10,721 nt of DNA from CAZWSC01 sp964636385 (GCA_964636385.1 CAZWSC010000023.1:1-10721), one strand, 5' to 3'; counted from the stretch's first letter, positions 1 through 7,123 are shown. Numbers and translations: made by a program. The notes: a model not told the origin generated them from the sequence alone.

Positions 1-1098
1 TGGCCGATTCTGAAGAAGGCGTTCGCCGCCCGCGGGCTGCGCTCCACCCCTCTGCTTGCACACAGTTTCGAGCGGGTGATGCCCGGACGGGACTACGTCT
101 CCAGCATCCGCGACTTCTGGCGCGTGTGTGCCGGCTGCAATTCCCAGGCGCGGCGTCGCGTGGAGAAGTTCCTGCGCGAGGTACTGAACACGGCCGACTT
201 CCCCCTCACTGTCATGGACAGACCGATCGAGTCGGAGACTACCAAGATAGTCGAGAACTCCTATCGCGCAACAACCCTGGCCTTCCTGAATGAATGGAGC
301 CTCTTTGCGGAACGGAACGGGGTGGATCTGATCAAGGTGATCGAGGCAATCCGGGTCCGGCCGACCCACACCAACATCATCTTCCCCGGCCCGGGAATCG
401 GCGGCTACTGCCTTCCCAAGGACGGCGGCCTCGGGTACTGGGCCTACCGCCACATCCTGGGGTTCGAGGACGGGGAGCGGGTCTTCCGGATCACACCGGC
501 TGCGATCGACATCAACGACACCCGCGCGCTGCACGTAGCCGAGCTCACCCGCGACGCGCTCCGTAACATGGACCGCTACATCGCGGGTGCCGATGTCCTG
601 CTGTGCGGCGCCAGCTACCGCCAGGACGTCGGTGACACGCGCTACAGCGGCAGCGAGCTGGTTGTGCGCAAGCTGGCCGAGATGGGCGCCGACATGCGTG
701 TCCACGACCCGTACGTCGATCACTGGTACGAGCTGGAGTCGCAGGACACCTATCCGGCGGTCGGGCTCTCGTGGAAGCGCTTCTTTCACAACCAGGATGG
801 GCTCTCGGAGACTCGCGTCCTGAAGGATATGCGCGATGCGCTGCGCGGGGTCGAGGCTGTGATCCTCGCCGTGCCGCACTCGCCCTATCTCGGCCTGGAT
901 CCGGACACGGTGGTCAAGCAGGCGGGCGGGCCGATCGCCGTGATCGACTGTTTCGGCATCCTGTCGGACACGCAGATCCGCCGCTACTTCGAGCTGGGCT
1001 GCGAGGTCAAGGCCCTCGGCCGCGGCCACATCCAGCGGATCAAGAAGGGGGTGCGGCGGCAGGCCGTGGTGAAGAGGAAGCCTGCGAGGAAGCGCTGA
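1..1098 (+). CDS. Nucleotide-sugar (UDP-glucose/GDP-mannose family) dehydrogenase, 5' end missing
   Basis: The frame is open from the first base, so the gene starts outside the window; 365 residues are visible. Enzymes of this family oxidise a UDP- or GDP-sugar to its uronic acid with two NAD+ in the cytoplasm, feeding polysaccharide synthesis. Numbering from the first visible codon, the end of the NAD-binding Rossmann domain is followed by FERVMPG (Glu24), the central domain with KIVENSYRA (Lys82, Asn86) and the nucleophile loop GGYCLPKD (Cys137, Asp141). The spacings Glu-Lys 58, Lys-Asn 4, Lys-Cys 55 and Cys-Asp 4 match the catalytic residues of Streptococcus pyogenes UDP-glucose dehydrogenase (Glu145, Lys204, Asn208, Cys260, Asp264), so the enzyme looks active. 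The C-terminal UDP-binding domain begins near GASYRQDVGDTR. The protein ends in a Lys/Arg-rich tail of about 18 residues. The sugar substrate cannot be told. Roughly 100 N-terminal residues should lie upstream. Confidence 0.95.
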   Translation, partial: WPILKKAFAARGLRSTPLLAHSFERVMPGRDYVSSIRDFWRVCAGCNSQARRRVEKFLREVLNTADFPLTVMDRPIESETTKIVENSYRATTLAFLNEWSLFAERNGVDLIKVIEAIRVRPTHTNIIFPGPGIGGYCLPKDGGLGYWAYRHILGFEDGERVFRITPAAIDINDTRALHVAELTRDALRNMDRYIAGADVLLCGASYRQDVGDTRYSGSELVVRKLAEMGADMRVHDPYVDHWYELESQDTYPAVGLSWKRFFHNQDGLSETRVLKDMRDALRGVEAVILAVPHSPYLGLDPDTVVKQAGGPIAVIDCFGILSDTQIRRYFELGCEVKALGRGHIQRIKKGVRRQAVVKRKPARKR

Positions 1099-1213
1099 GG
1101 GTGAGCGGGCGGGGCTCTGTGCGAGGCGCGGTGCTCGCGCGCCTGCGGTGCGCGGAGTGCCGCTGGATCCCGTTTGATCCGCCGCCAGCCCGCACAGCCC
1201 GAGACAGGCGGAG

Positions 1214-1347
1214 CGTAGCCCCGGCGCTACGTGAGCATTGGCGAGGGCGAGCACGTGGCCAGATGGCGTGCTATCGCGCGAGGTTACGCCGGTTTGCGCC
1301 GTGGAGTTATGTCGCATTGAGGTTAGGGTACGTGAGTGCAAACCGGC
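1214..1347. other. Cluster of three stem-loops, possible structured RNA
   Basis: Stem 1 pairs CGTAGC (1214-1219) with GCTACG (1226-1231) across a 6-nt loop. Stem 2 pairs GCGAGCACG (1247-1255) with CGTGCT (1267-1272) and CGC (1275-1277), with a 2-nt bulge. Stem 3 pairs GCCGGTTTGC (1288-1297) with GCAAACCGGC (1338-1347), ten perfect pairs around a 40-nt loop. The strand, and whether it is transcribed, are unknown. It could be an untranslated leader, a small RNA or a DNA-level element. It does not match the integron attC core sequences. Confidence 0.35.
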
Positions 1348-1369
1348 AGCAGCCAAGACGGGAGGTTCT

Positions 1370-1453
1370 GGTCGTGAGAAGACTTTCATCCGGTCGTGAG
1401 CCCCGCATGATGGATCTGCCTCAGAAGACTTCTGTGAGCACCAGTTGTATAGA
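1370..1453 (+). promoter_or_regulatory. Putative control region of the lipoprotein pair
   Basis: Upstream of the ATG at 1479, GGTCGTGAG occurs at 1370-1378 and 1392-1400, 22 bases apart and so close to two helical turns. AGAAGACTT occurs at 1377-1385 and 1423-1431. The second copy sits inside the perfect palindrome CAGAAGACTTCTG (1422-1434). A TATAGA at 1448-1453 could be a -10 box, but no good -35 is seen at normal spacing. This pattern suggests repressor or activator sites; no regulator is encoded in the window. Confidence 0.3.
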
Positions 1454-1541
1454 CAGGCGTCTACCTAAGGCCCGTCAGATGTCGCGCTTCTGCACCAACG
1501 CAGTAATGCTGTTTGCCCTCCTCATCCTTGCTTCCTGCGGG

Positions 1542-1544
1542 TAG
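1542..1544 (+). other. In-frame amber codon after the lipobox
   Basis: TAG lies two codons after the lipobox Cys, in the same frame as both the signal peptide and the 485-codon downstream part. TAG is a genuine stop at 7109-7111 in this window, where it ends a protein at the expected place, so genome-wide reassignment of TAG is unlikely. Confidence 0.85.
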
Positions 1545-2984
1545 GAGTCGACCCGCCCATGCCCTGTCTATCAAGTGGGGGCCGTGGAAGGCTATGTGAT
1601 CGCGGGAGGCGAGGGTTGTGCAACCACCGTGGGCGCCAGGGCGTTCGAAGGTCCTGACCGCGGGCGGTTGGTAGCCAGTGTCCGGACCGATTCGACAGGC
1701 AGGTATGGATTGGAACTCCCCACCGGTGTGTACCGCCTGGAGACGAATCCGCGACCCAGCGTTGTGATGGGTTCAGATGCGCGCGATACCATAACTGTCG
1801 CTCCACGTGTGCATCGCCGCGATCTTCTCCGCGGCCGGGTCAGGTTGCTTGTCCGGCTGCCGGTCGATCTCGACAGCGAGAGATACGATCTGACGCTCCG
1901 TTCCTCCTATACGAGCGACACGCAGAACCAGTATAGGCATCTGGAGGAAGGTCTTCTCACCTTTGACTTTCCTGCGGTCCAACCAGGTTCCTACGTGATG
2001 CAGTTGAGATGCAGATCGAACGATGCATTCCTGTTCCTGCCGGGAGTTCGAGATCGGGAGGAAGCCGATGTCCTCGAGGTCCATGCCGAGTACCCGACGG
2101 AGCATGAGATCTCCTTCGAACACAGCTATGGCTCCATTTCGGGCAGCGTGACAGGGAACTGGCAGCTCGCATCACAAAGCCGGCCCTTTGTGTTTGCATG
2201 GTCCGCGGACTCCACACTGATCTCTAAGACTACCTGCGGAGTTGATGGAGCCTTTACCGTTTCCATGTTTCGAGCCGAGCATGTCCGGCTGGAGTTATGG
2301 ATCGGCAATTCGAGGCGGTGGGTGGGGGGCGATACTTTCGAGGAGGCCCAGGTCTTTGCCGTTCAGCCCGGGGATCGTCTCACCGAGGTCAGTATCCTGG
2401 AATCAGGAATACTTCTGTGGTTGGAGGGTCCGGGCGCCTTCTCCAGTCACAGAGCCACTGTACGCCTGATCAGCTCGTCACGACAGACATGGGAGTTCTC
2501 ATCCTCGTTGCGGAATCCGATCGTGATCTCCAACCTGCCGGCAGACGATTACCTGCTGTATGTGTATGGACACTGCCACAGGCAATCATGGGCGGGCCAA
2601 TGGTACGACGGAGCGGAGTCGATGGACGAAGCCACGGCTATCCGCTTGGAACCCGGTGAACTCCGTGAACTGAACATGCAGCTTGTAGAGGGCGGGAGTA
2701 TCCATGGATGCGTGCTGGATCCAAACGGCGAACCGCCGAGATATGTCCACATTCAGGTCTACGGCGCCGACGGGGAGCCTCTCTGCGAAAGATCGGAGTC
2801 ATTTGGCGAAGGCGCGTTCTCGTGGCTTGGGCTCGCCAACGGAGAGTACTACCTTGCGGCCCGGATCCCCGGGGATCGTGAGACCTGGTGGTATCCCGGC
2901 ACGATCGAGTTCGAGCACGCTTCCTCGATCCTGATCTCCGACCATGAGGCTGTAACCGGTGTGGACTGGGCCGTCGGCCTGACA

Positions 2985-2992
2985 AAGGAGGT
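2985..2992 (+). promoter_or_regulatory. Strong Shine-Dalgarno that selects GTG 2999
   Basis: AAGGAGGT lies six bases before the GTG at 2999, inside the last codons of the preceding gene. It supports this GTG as the start and means the second lipoprotein can be translated even if the first is truncated. A second possible start, ATG 3062, has GGAG at 3051-3054 seven bases upstream and would give a shorter signal peptide. Confidence 0.7.
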
Positions 2993-2998
2993 GGCGCA

Positions 2999-4702
2999 GT
3001 GATCCCGCGATGTCTTCGTTCGGAACAAGGTGGCAGTGGTTCCCCGTTCCGGAGATTCCGGATGTGCGGTCTTGTCCTTATCACAAGTGCGATCCCTGCT
3101 CTCCTCCTCTCTGGATGCAACAGAGATGATGGGGTTTGCCGTCCTGAGGTGCCTGCCGGACGCATAGAAGGCAGAGTACAGTGCGGCGGGCTTCCTGTGT
3201 CTGCTGAGATCGTCGCGACGAGGGTCCCGGATGCTACGCGCCTCCAGGCCGTGTTCAACACGTATGCCGATGACACAGGACAATACTCACTGGATCTGCC
3301 TGAAGGACCCTACACGCTGTCTCTGATCATCAGAGGGCCGCGCTATACCCGTTATCACTACAAGGCGTCCGGCCTCACTTTCTACGGTGGGGCCCCTCCC
3401 GATACGCTTGTGATCCGCCCCGGAACCAGCCCGTTACTCATTGACTTCGCTCTGGGCGGGCTCTCTGTGAATGTCGATCTGTCCCGAGCCTTGGACGGCG
3501 AACCGGGAGAGGTGCGTCTCCATGCAAGGACGCTTGATCCCGCAGGATCCTGGCTACCCTACATCGACCGGGGAAGTGCCGAGATCGAAGGCGGGCGCCT
3601 GTCGGTCCGGATCCCGGGAATTCTCCCGGACCAGTATCGCGTGGAGGTGATACTCGGGTACTACCGGTACACGTGTTCCGGCCGGCAGGAAGGCGAGCAT
3701 GTCTGGTACCCAGGCCTACGGGCTTCCAACGAGTCACCGTGGATCACCATCTCTGCTGACTCGCTTTCGCACTTGTCCATGAGCCTGCCCGTGGAGACTG
3801 CTCGCATCGAGGGAAGAATCATCGGGGCGTGGCTGGAAATGGGACACCGGGAAAGACCTGAGCTCGCCCTCATCGATGCGGATCGGCAGACGGTGATTAG
3901 GAGGCGCCTGGTCGATGCAGACGGCAGCTTCGCTGCGGATCTCCATCTGTCGGGTCCGGTCAAGCTGCGAGTCAAGCAGAGCGGAATCGAGCAGTGGATC
4001 GGAGGGGAGACATTCGAGGAAGCGACGGTCTTCCAGCTCGAGGCGGGCCGGACGGTCTCCGGAGTGGAGATGGTTCAGTGTGGACTACGCTGCCGTCTTG
4101 TTGTTCCCGGTCTGAGCCCTCGGGGCATTACCATACAGTTCCATGATCCGGGAGACTTGCGTCTTCTGGCGACTCTATCGTCACAGCATGTGTCTGGCTC
4201 GGTCGTGAGCGTTCCCAATCTATGGCCAAGGGATTATCTGATAATGCTGTCGCCCTGGCGGAGAGGTGAGGAGGCGTGGCGACCACAGTGGTACGACCGC
4301 GCCGCGATGCCGCAAGACGCTCAGATAATCACACTGGATTCTCCGGGAGAGGTCAAGAATCTGCACGTCACGCTTGAGAGAGGCGGCGTTTTGCGGGGGA
4401 CGGTTCTCATGAACCCTGATGGGCCTGCATGCTACGTGATCGTCACTCCGGCGGATAGAATGGAAATCTGGGGGTACGTCTATACGTCACACTTGAGTCC
4501 CAGCTTCGAGATACAGGGCTTTCCCGACGGGGACTTCAAGATCGGGGTCTGCCCGGTTCCCGCAGGAGTCTCCAGGGGAAGCCCTGCTCCCCCGGCGGAG
4601 ACGCGCTGGCATCCCGGCGCTGTGGAGTGGGGGGCAGCCGACATCGTCACGGTCGCAAATGGCGGGGACGTGGAAGGGCTCGTTCTGGTCGCCAGTCCCT
4701 GA
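2999..4702 (+). CDS. Lipoprotein with five carboxypeptidase-regulatory-like beta-sandwich units
   Basis: This is a 567-residue exported lipoprotein. A long basic n-region (RRFR at residues 18-21) precedes a hydrophobic segment and the lipobox LSGC with the modified Cys at residue 40. The mature part opens with GRIEGRVQCGGLPV and DDTGQYSLDLPEGPYTLSL, the hallmark of carboxypeptidase-regulatory-like (transthyretin-like) domains. A unit-closing motif recurs at residues 128 (FYGG), 236 (WYPG), 333 (WIGG), 431 (WYDR) and 537 (WHPG), about 97-108 residues apart. Each is followed by Ala/Ile-rich strands and, in most units, a new G-x-[IV]-x-G-x-[VI] start. The start overlaps the upstream stop (GTGA), so the two paralogues are co-transcribed and probably translationally coupled. 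No catalytic motif is visible, and a structural, adhesive or binding role at the cell surface is inference. ATG 3062 is an alternative start. Confidence 0.85.
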   Translation: MIPRCLRSEQGGSGSPFRRFRMCGLVLITSAIPALLLSGCNRDDGVCRPEVPAGRIEGRVQCGGLPVSAEIVATRVPDATRLQAVFNTYADDTGQYSLDLPEGPYTLSLIIRGPRYTRYHYKASGLTFYGGAPPDTLVIRPGTSPLLIDFALGGLSVNVDLSRALDGEPGEVRLHARTLDPAGSWLPYIDRGSAEIEGGRLSVRIPGILPDQYRVEVILGYYRYTCSGRQEGEHVWYPGLRASNESPWITISADSLSHLSMSLPVETARIEGRIIGAWLEMGHRERPELALIDADRQTVIRRRLVDADGSFAADLHLSGPVKLRVKQSGIEQWIGGETFEEATVFQLEAGRTVSGVEMVQCGLRCRLVVPGLSPRGITIQFHDPGDLRLLATLSSQHVSGSVVSVPNLWPRDYLIMLSPWRRGEEAWRPQWYDRAAMPQDAQIITLDSPGEVKNLHVTLERGGVLRGTVLMNPDGPACYVIVTPADRMEIWGYVYTSHLSPSFEIQGFPDGDFKIGVCPVPAGVSRGSPAPPAETRWHPGAVEWGAADIVTVANGGDVEGLVLVASP

Positions 4703-4879
4703 TCCCGGGAACCGAGTCAGTCGACAGGTTACGCCAACTCACTGCGTGATGTCGTATGAGGTGCTGGATCCTGGCGTCGCGCTCCCCTTGACCTAAGCTT
4801 CTGCCTGCGCCATCCGTGGCTCTGTGCCGGCCGGCGCCCCCTCTCTTCACTCCACCTCGTCGTGAGACGCCGGAGACGG

Positions 4880-5408
4880 CCGCAGCAGAGCATCGAGAGC
4901 TACGCGTGGAGCCTCATCTGGTATCGACCCCGGTGTAACCTGTAAACACCTCTTGACACCTGCGCTAAAAGACTTGTTGGCAGCGAGCTATCACCGGCAC
5001 CATCATCGTGTGTCACCTTCAGTTGAAACCGCTTCGGCTGCGGGAAGCGTGTTGACTCCTTCATGGCACGTTTTCGGAGTTCGCTAACCCACTGGCCTGA
5101 GATACGTTGCAGGGTATCGTGACCGAGCTTGTCGTTATGGCACAGAGGTTTCCCCTGTATGGGGGTGCCTTCCGTCAGAAGGGCACGCACAGAGGCAGTC
5201 GGAAGGAGGACCAGATGTCCCCGTCTCTCTCATGCTGCCGACCAGCGACGCGCACTCGCCACCAACCCCATTTTCGATTGCGGCACGCGCCCCGCCTCGA
5301 CCGGCATGGTTGCACAACGCGCTCTCTCAGACTCGCGGCCATTGTGGCGCCCGCTCCCGGCAGGCGTGCAGTGTGAGGGGGGGGGTGGGTCAGCTTCGGC
5401 AGACCCCT
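4880..5408. repeat. Dispersed repeat, copy A
   Basis: This stretch matches 10118-10600 in the same orientation. Two blocks are identical by eye: 5190-5222 (33 nt, including AAGGAGGACCAG and an ATG) and 5281-5341 (61 nt). Other matching blocks are 5065-5079 and roughly 4884-4915. Copy A carries about 143 nt near 4916-5060 that copy B lacks, and lacks about 103 nt that copy B has after 5252. No terminal inverted repeats, target duplications or transposase were seen, so it is not a recognised insertion sequence. It may be a decayed gene fragment, a non-autonomous element or a structured intergenic element. The element type is unknown. Confidence 0.8.
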
Positions 5409-5594
5409 CGCAGTGAAGAGGAACTGCTGCCTTCGCGCTTTCGGCATGAAGCGAGAGAGGAGTTAGCGAGAGTTGTACGGGAGGTTTGGGCGAAGTGGCC
5501 TTATTGCCGCTATACGGGAACGGGAGGACCCGCGTTAGCGACCGGCCTCAGCGCTTGGATTCTGATCACGATCCGTAGTCCAGAAACGTATCGG

Positions 5595-5601
5595 AAGGAG
5601 G
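5595..5601 (+). promoter_or_regulatory. Shine-Dalgarno of the C25-like gene
   Basis: AAGGAGG lies seven bases before the ATG at 5609 and fixes that start, which also opens a good signal peptide. Confidence 0.7.
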
Positions 5602-5608
5602 AAGTGTT

Positions 5609-7111
5609 ATGAGGCGAATCAGAATCTTGCTCGCAATCATGCTCCTCTCGGTCTCCTGGCTGCCGTCCCTGGCCAGGCAGGGCGAACGCCCCCTGGAGGG
5701 CCGCTACACCAACGAGGTGCTCATCATCGGTCTGGCGGCGCGATCTGTCGAGCTGGGAGTGCTCGGCAATGCAGCATCAAACTGCGGAGTGCAACCGATC
5801 GTAGAGACTCTTGAGGAGATCCGCGCCTGGTGGCCTGGGCAGACAGATGAGGAGGCGATCAGGCTGGAGGTGGAGTGGTGGTTTTCCGGAACGGACCTGC
5901 TCCGCAAGAGCGTCCTGCTGTTCGGTGGGTGGACTCGACAGGAGGAGTTCCCGCAGTACCGGGAGATTCCCACCTGGTTCGTGGATGTCGGCAATCTTGC
6001 CTCTCCCGACGGGCTAACTGCCTCCGACCAGCCCTACGGCGACATCAACGGCGACGGGAAGTGGGACGTGCCTGTGTTCCGCCTGATCACGCGCAACATC
6101 GACGAAACCAACTCCTACGCGGCAAAGGTAACTTCCTATCACCTGCAGTCTGCGAACCAGGAGTGGCAGCGACGAGTGGCCATCCACTGTGACGACCGGT
6201 TCATCCAGGGTGCAGCATGGAACCAGCGGGCTCGGGAGCTGAGCCTGCAGCTGCCTGAATCCGTGGCAGGAGATTTCGTTGCTGATGCGGTCATCTTGGC
6301 TGATGACCATTCAACTGACCACCTCCGAACCGTTCTTCCCACTGCCCTCGAGGAGGGGAAAGGGATCATCATCGCCGGCCCGAGTGTTGTTGCAACTCCC
6401 GAGTGGCTGGATGACTTCAGGCCGTTCCATTTCCGTTTCAACCACGCACCGGCGAACTCCCGATGGCCACTGATGCTCGGGTACTCCTGTGAGCTGGCCC
6501 GATTCCAGGAGTACTGGGATCAGTCGGACGACTGGTCACCGTATTGCCGGGATTTCACCCACGTGGATGACTACCGGAAGGGTCCGATCGCGTGGATGGG
6601 TCCCACCTCCGGGAGCCATCAGTACGTCAACTTCTGGCTTGCCCAGGCGCAGCTTCAGGGGCTGATGGTACATGGGATGAACTTCGGGCAGAGTCTGCTT
6701 CATGCAACGAACACTGTTCGTCACTGGCATCCTGAGGCGACTGAGGCTCTGCGGGCATACGCCGGGATCGGGGCTCCCTGGCTCAAGCTTCATCGAAGCT
6801 CGGGAGACCCGGCAGGTGTGTCCGGGGAGACGGTGGATGCTCGGATCAGGCTTCTGGTTCACCCCAACCCGGTTCGCGCCGGTCAGGAGATCAGGTTGAG
6901 TTTCAGCAGTCCGCCCGGGTTGCTTGACGGTTTCATGGTCTTCGGCCCGGACGGCCGGCTGGTTCGGAGCTTCACAACTCAGCACCCCGGGACGGTAGTC
7001 TGGGATCTCAGGGACAACGACGGAAGAGCGGTTTCGAGCGGAGTCTACTTCCTGAAGGTCCCCGGATTGTCCGGGTCCGAGGCCAGGAAGCCCATCGTCA
7101 TAATCAGGTAG
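5609..7111 (+). CDS. Secreted gingipain-like (family C25) protein with FlgD-like C-terminal domain, catalytic His missing
   Basis: This is a 500-residue exported protein with a signal peptide likely cut after SLA (residue 22). Residues from about 33 to 400 follow the peptidase C25 layout: an opening strand NEVLIIG, a helix with Glu-rich DEEAIRLEVEWW, LLFGG, EIPTWFVD, the acidic loop DINGDGKWD (145-153), and SCELARF with a candidate nucleophile Cys294. In active C25 enzymes the general base lies in a Gly-His-Gly motif about 33 residues before the Cys (RgpB His211, Cys244). Here the corresponding place, 36 residues before Cys294, reads AGPSV with Pro258, so the protein may be inactive or use another residue. 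Residues from about 414 form a FlgD-like Ig domain (HPNPV, FGPDGRLVRSF, WDLRDNDGRAVSSGVYFLKV), typical of exported proteins in FCB-type bacteria and possibly a sorting or anchoring module. It is the first gene of a three-gene operon and ends in TAG. Assignment to the C25 fold is by motif order and needs a profile search. Confidence 0.75.
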   Translation: MRRIRILLAIMLLSVSWLPSLARQGERPLEGRYTNEVLIIGLAARSVELGVLGNAASNCGVQPIVETLEEIRAWWPGQTDEEAIRLEVEWWFSGTDLLRKSVLLFGGWTRQEEFPQYREIPTWFVDVGNLASPDGLTASDQPYGDINGDGKWDVPVFRLITRNIDETNSYAAKVTSYHLQSANQEWQRRVAIHCDDRFIQGAAWNQRARELSLQLPESVAGDFVADAVILADDHSTDHLRTVLPTALEEGKGIIIAGPSVVATPEWLDDFRPFHFRFNHAPANSRWPLMLGYSCELARFQEYWDQSDDWSPYCRDFTHVDDYRKGPIAWMGPTSGSHQYVNFWLAQAQLQGLMVHGMNFGQSLLHATNTVRHWHPEATEALRAYAGIGAPWLKLHRSSGDPAGVSGETVDARIRLLVHPNPVRAGQEIRLSFSSPPGLLDGFMVFGPDGRLVRSFTTQHPGTVVWDLRDNDGRAVSSGVYFLKVPGLSGSEARKPIVIIR

Positions 7112-7123
7112 GTCTTGCATACA

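Larger units (their letters stand above)
1099..1478. other. Intergenic region with several stem-loops and possible control sites
   Basis: No convincing gene lies in these 380 bases; the frames that cross it are extensions of out-of-frame readings of the dehydrogenase. The left and middle parts contain several inverted repeats (1124-1144, 1165-1180, 1214-1231, 1247-1277, 1288-1347). The right part (1370-1453) has duplicated 9-mers and a palindrome upstream of the lipoprotein start. None of the stem-loops has a following U-run, so a standard intrinsic terminator for the dehydrogenase is not evident. Confidence 0.6.
1479..3002 (+). pseudogene. Lipoprotein with five carboxypeptidase-regulatory-like units, interrupted by in-frame TAG
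   Basis: The ATG at 1479 (AAGG at 1467-1470 upstream) opens a lipoprotein signal peptide ending LASC, with the lipid-bearing Cys at codon 20. Codon 22 (1542-1544) is TAG. The same frame then stays open for 485 codons to TGA at 3000-3002. After the stop, a beta-sandwich begins at VEGYVIAGG and shows TDSTGRYGLELPTGVYRLE, the typical transthyretin/carboxypeptidase-regulatory-like pattern. Counting from ATG 1479, a W-[YV]-x-G-like motif recurs near codons 95 (degenerate VVMG), 186 (FLPG), 281 (WVGG), 375 (WYDG) and 471 (WYPG), marking five units of about 91-96 residues. The next gene is a paralogue of the same architecture, and the lipobox Cys to the first Glu-Gly is the same length in both when the TAG is counted as one residue. 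No initiation site with a ribosome binding site exists after the TAG. The protein would be surface-anchored; its ligand is unknown. Confidence 0.75.
4703..5608. other. Long intergenic region containing repeat copy A
   Basis: No convincing gene is visible in these 906 bases. Positions 4703-4879 hold no recognisable element apart from a short similarity to the stem-loop block upstream (see findings). Positions 4880-5408 are a copy of the dispersed repeat. Positions 5409-5608 form the leader of the next operon; they contain a purine-rich stretch and no clear -35/-10 pair. A run of nine G at 5377-5385 followed by TGGG stands out at the right end of the repeat. Confidence 0.6.

Noticed and set aside
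1124..1144. Intrinsic terminator after the dehydrogenase gene
   Set aside because: AGGCGCG/CGCGCCT forms a 7-pair hairpin, but the following bases are G/C-rich with no U-run, so it is no better than chance in this composition.
1288..1347. Integron attC site
   Set aside because: The ten-pair stem was compared with the attC core pattern (RYYYAAC and GTTRRRY), which does not fit. No integrase or cassette array is visible.
771..1544. 257-codon plus-strand frame running from the dehydrogenase into the lipoprotein signal peptide
   Set aside because: Its first half is an out-of-frame shadow of the dehydrogenase and its middle crosses the stem-loop region with arginine-rich, unprotein-like sequence. 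Only its last 21 codons, from ATG 1479, look real, and they are annotated with the lipoprotein.
2638..3276. 212-codon minus-strand frame opposite the two lipoprotein genes
   Set aside because: It is a shadow of two well-supported plus-strand genes, arginine/proline-rich and with no recognisable domain.
4880..5408. Insertion sequence or group II intron
   Set aside because: No terminal inverted repeats, target duplication, transposase or reverse-transcriptase frame, and no domain V-like hairpin was recognised in either copy.
5232..5612. 126-codon plus-strand frame whose TGA overlaps the ATG at 5609
   Set aside because: The ATGA overlap looks like coupling, but most of the frame lies in the repeat, the frame is not conserved in copy B, and the C25-like gene has its own strong ribosome binding site. 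The last 60 codons remain a weak possibility.
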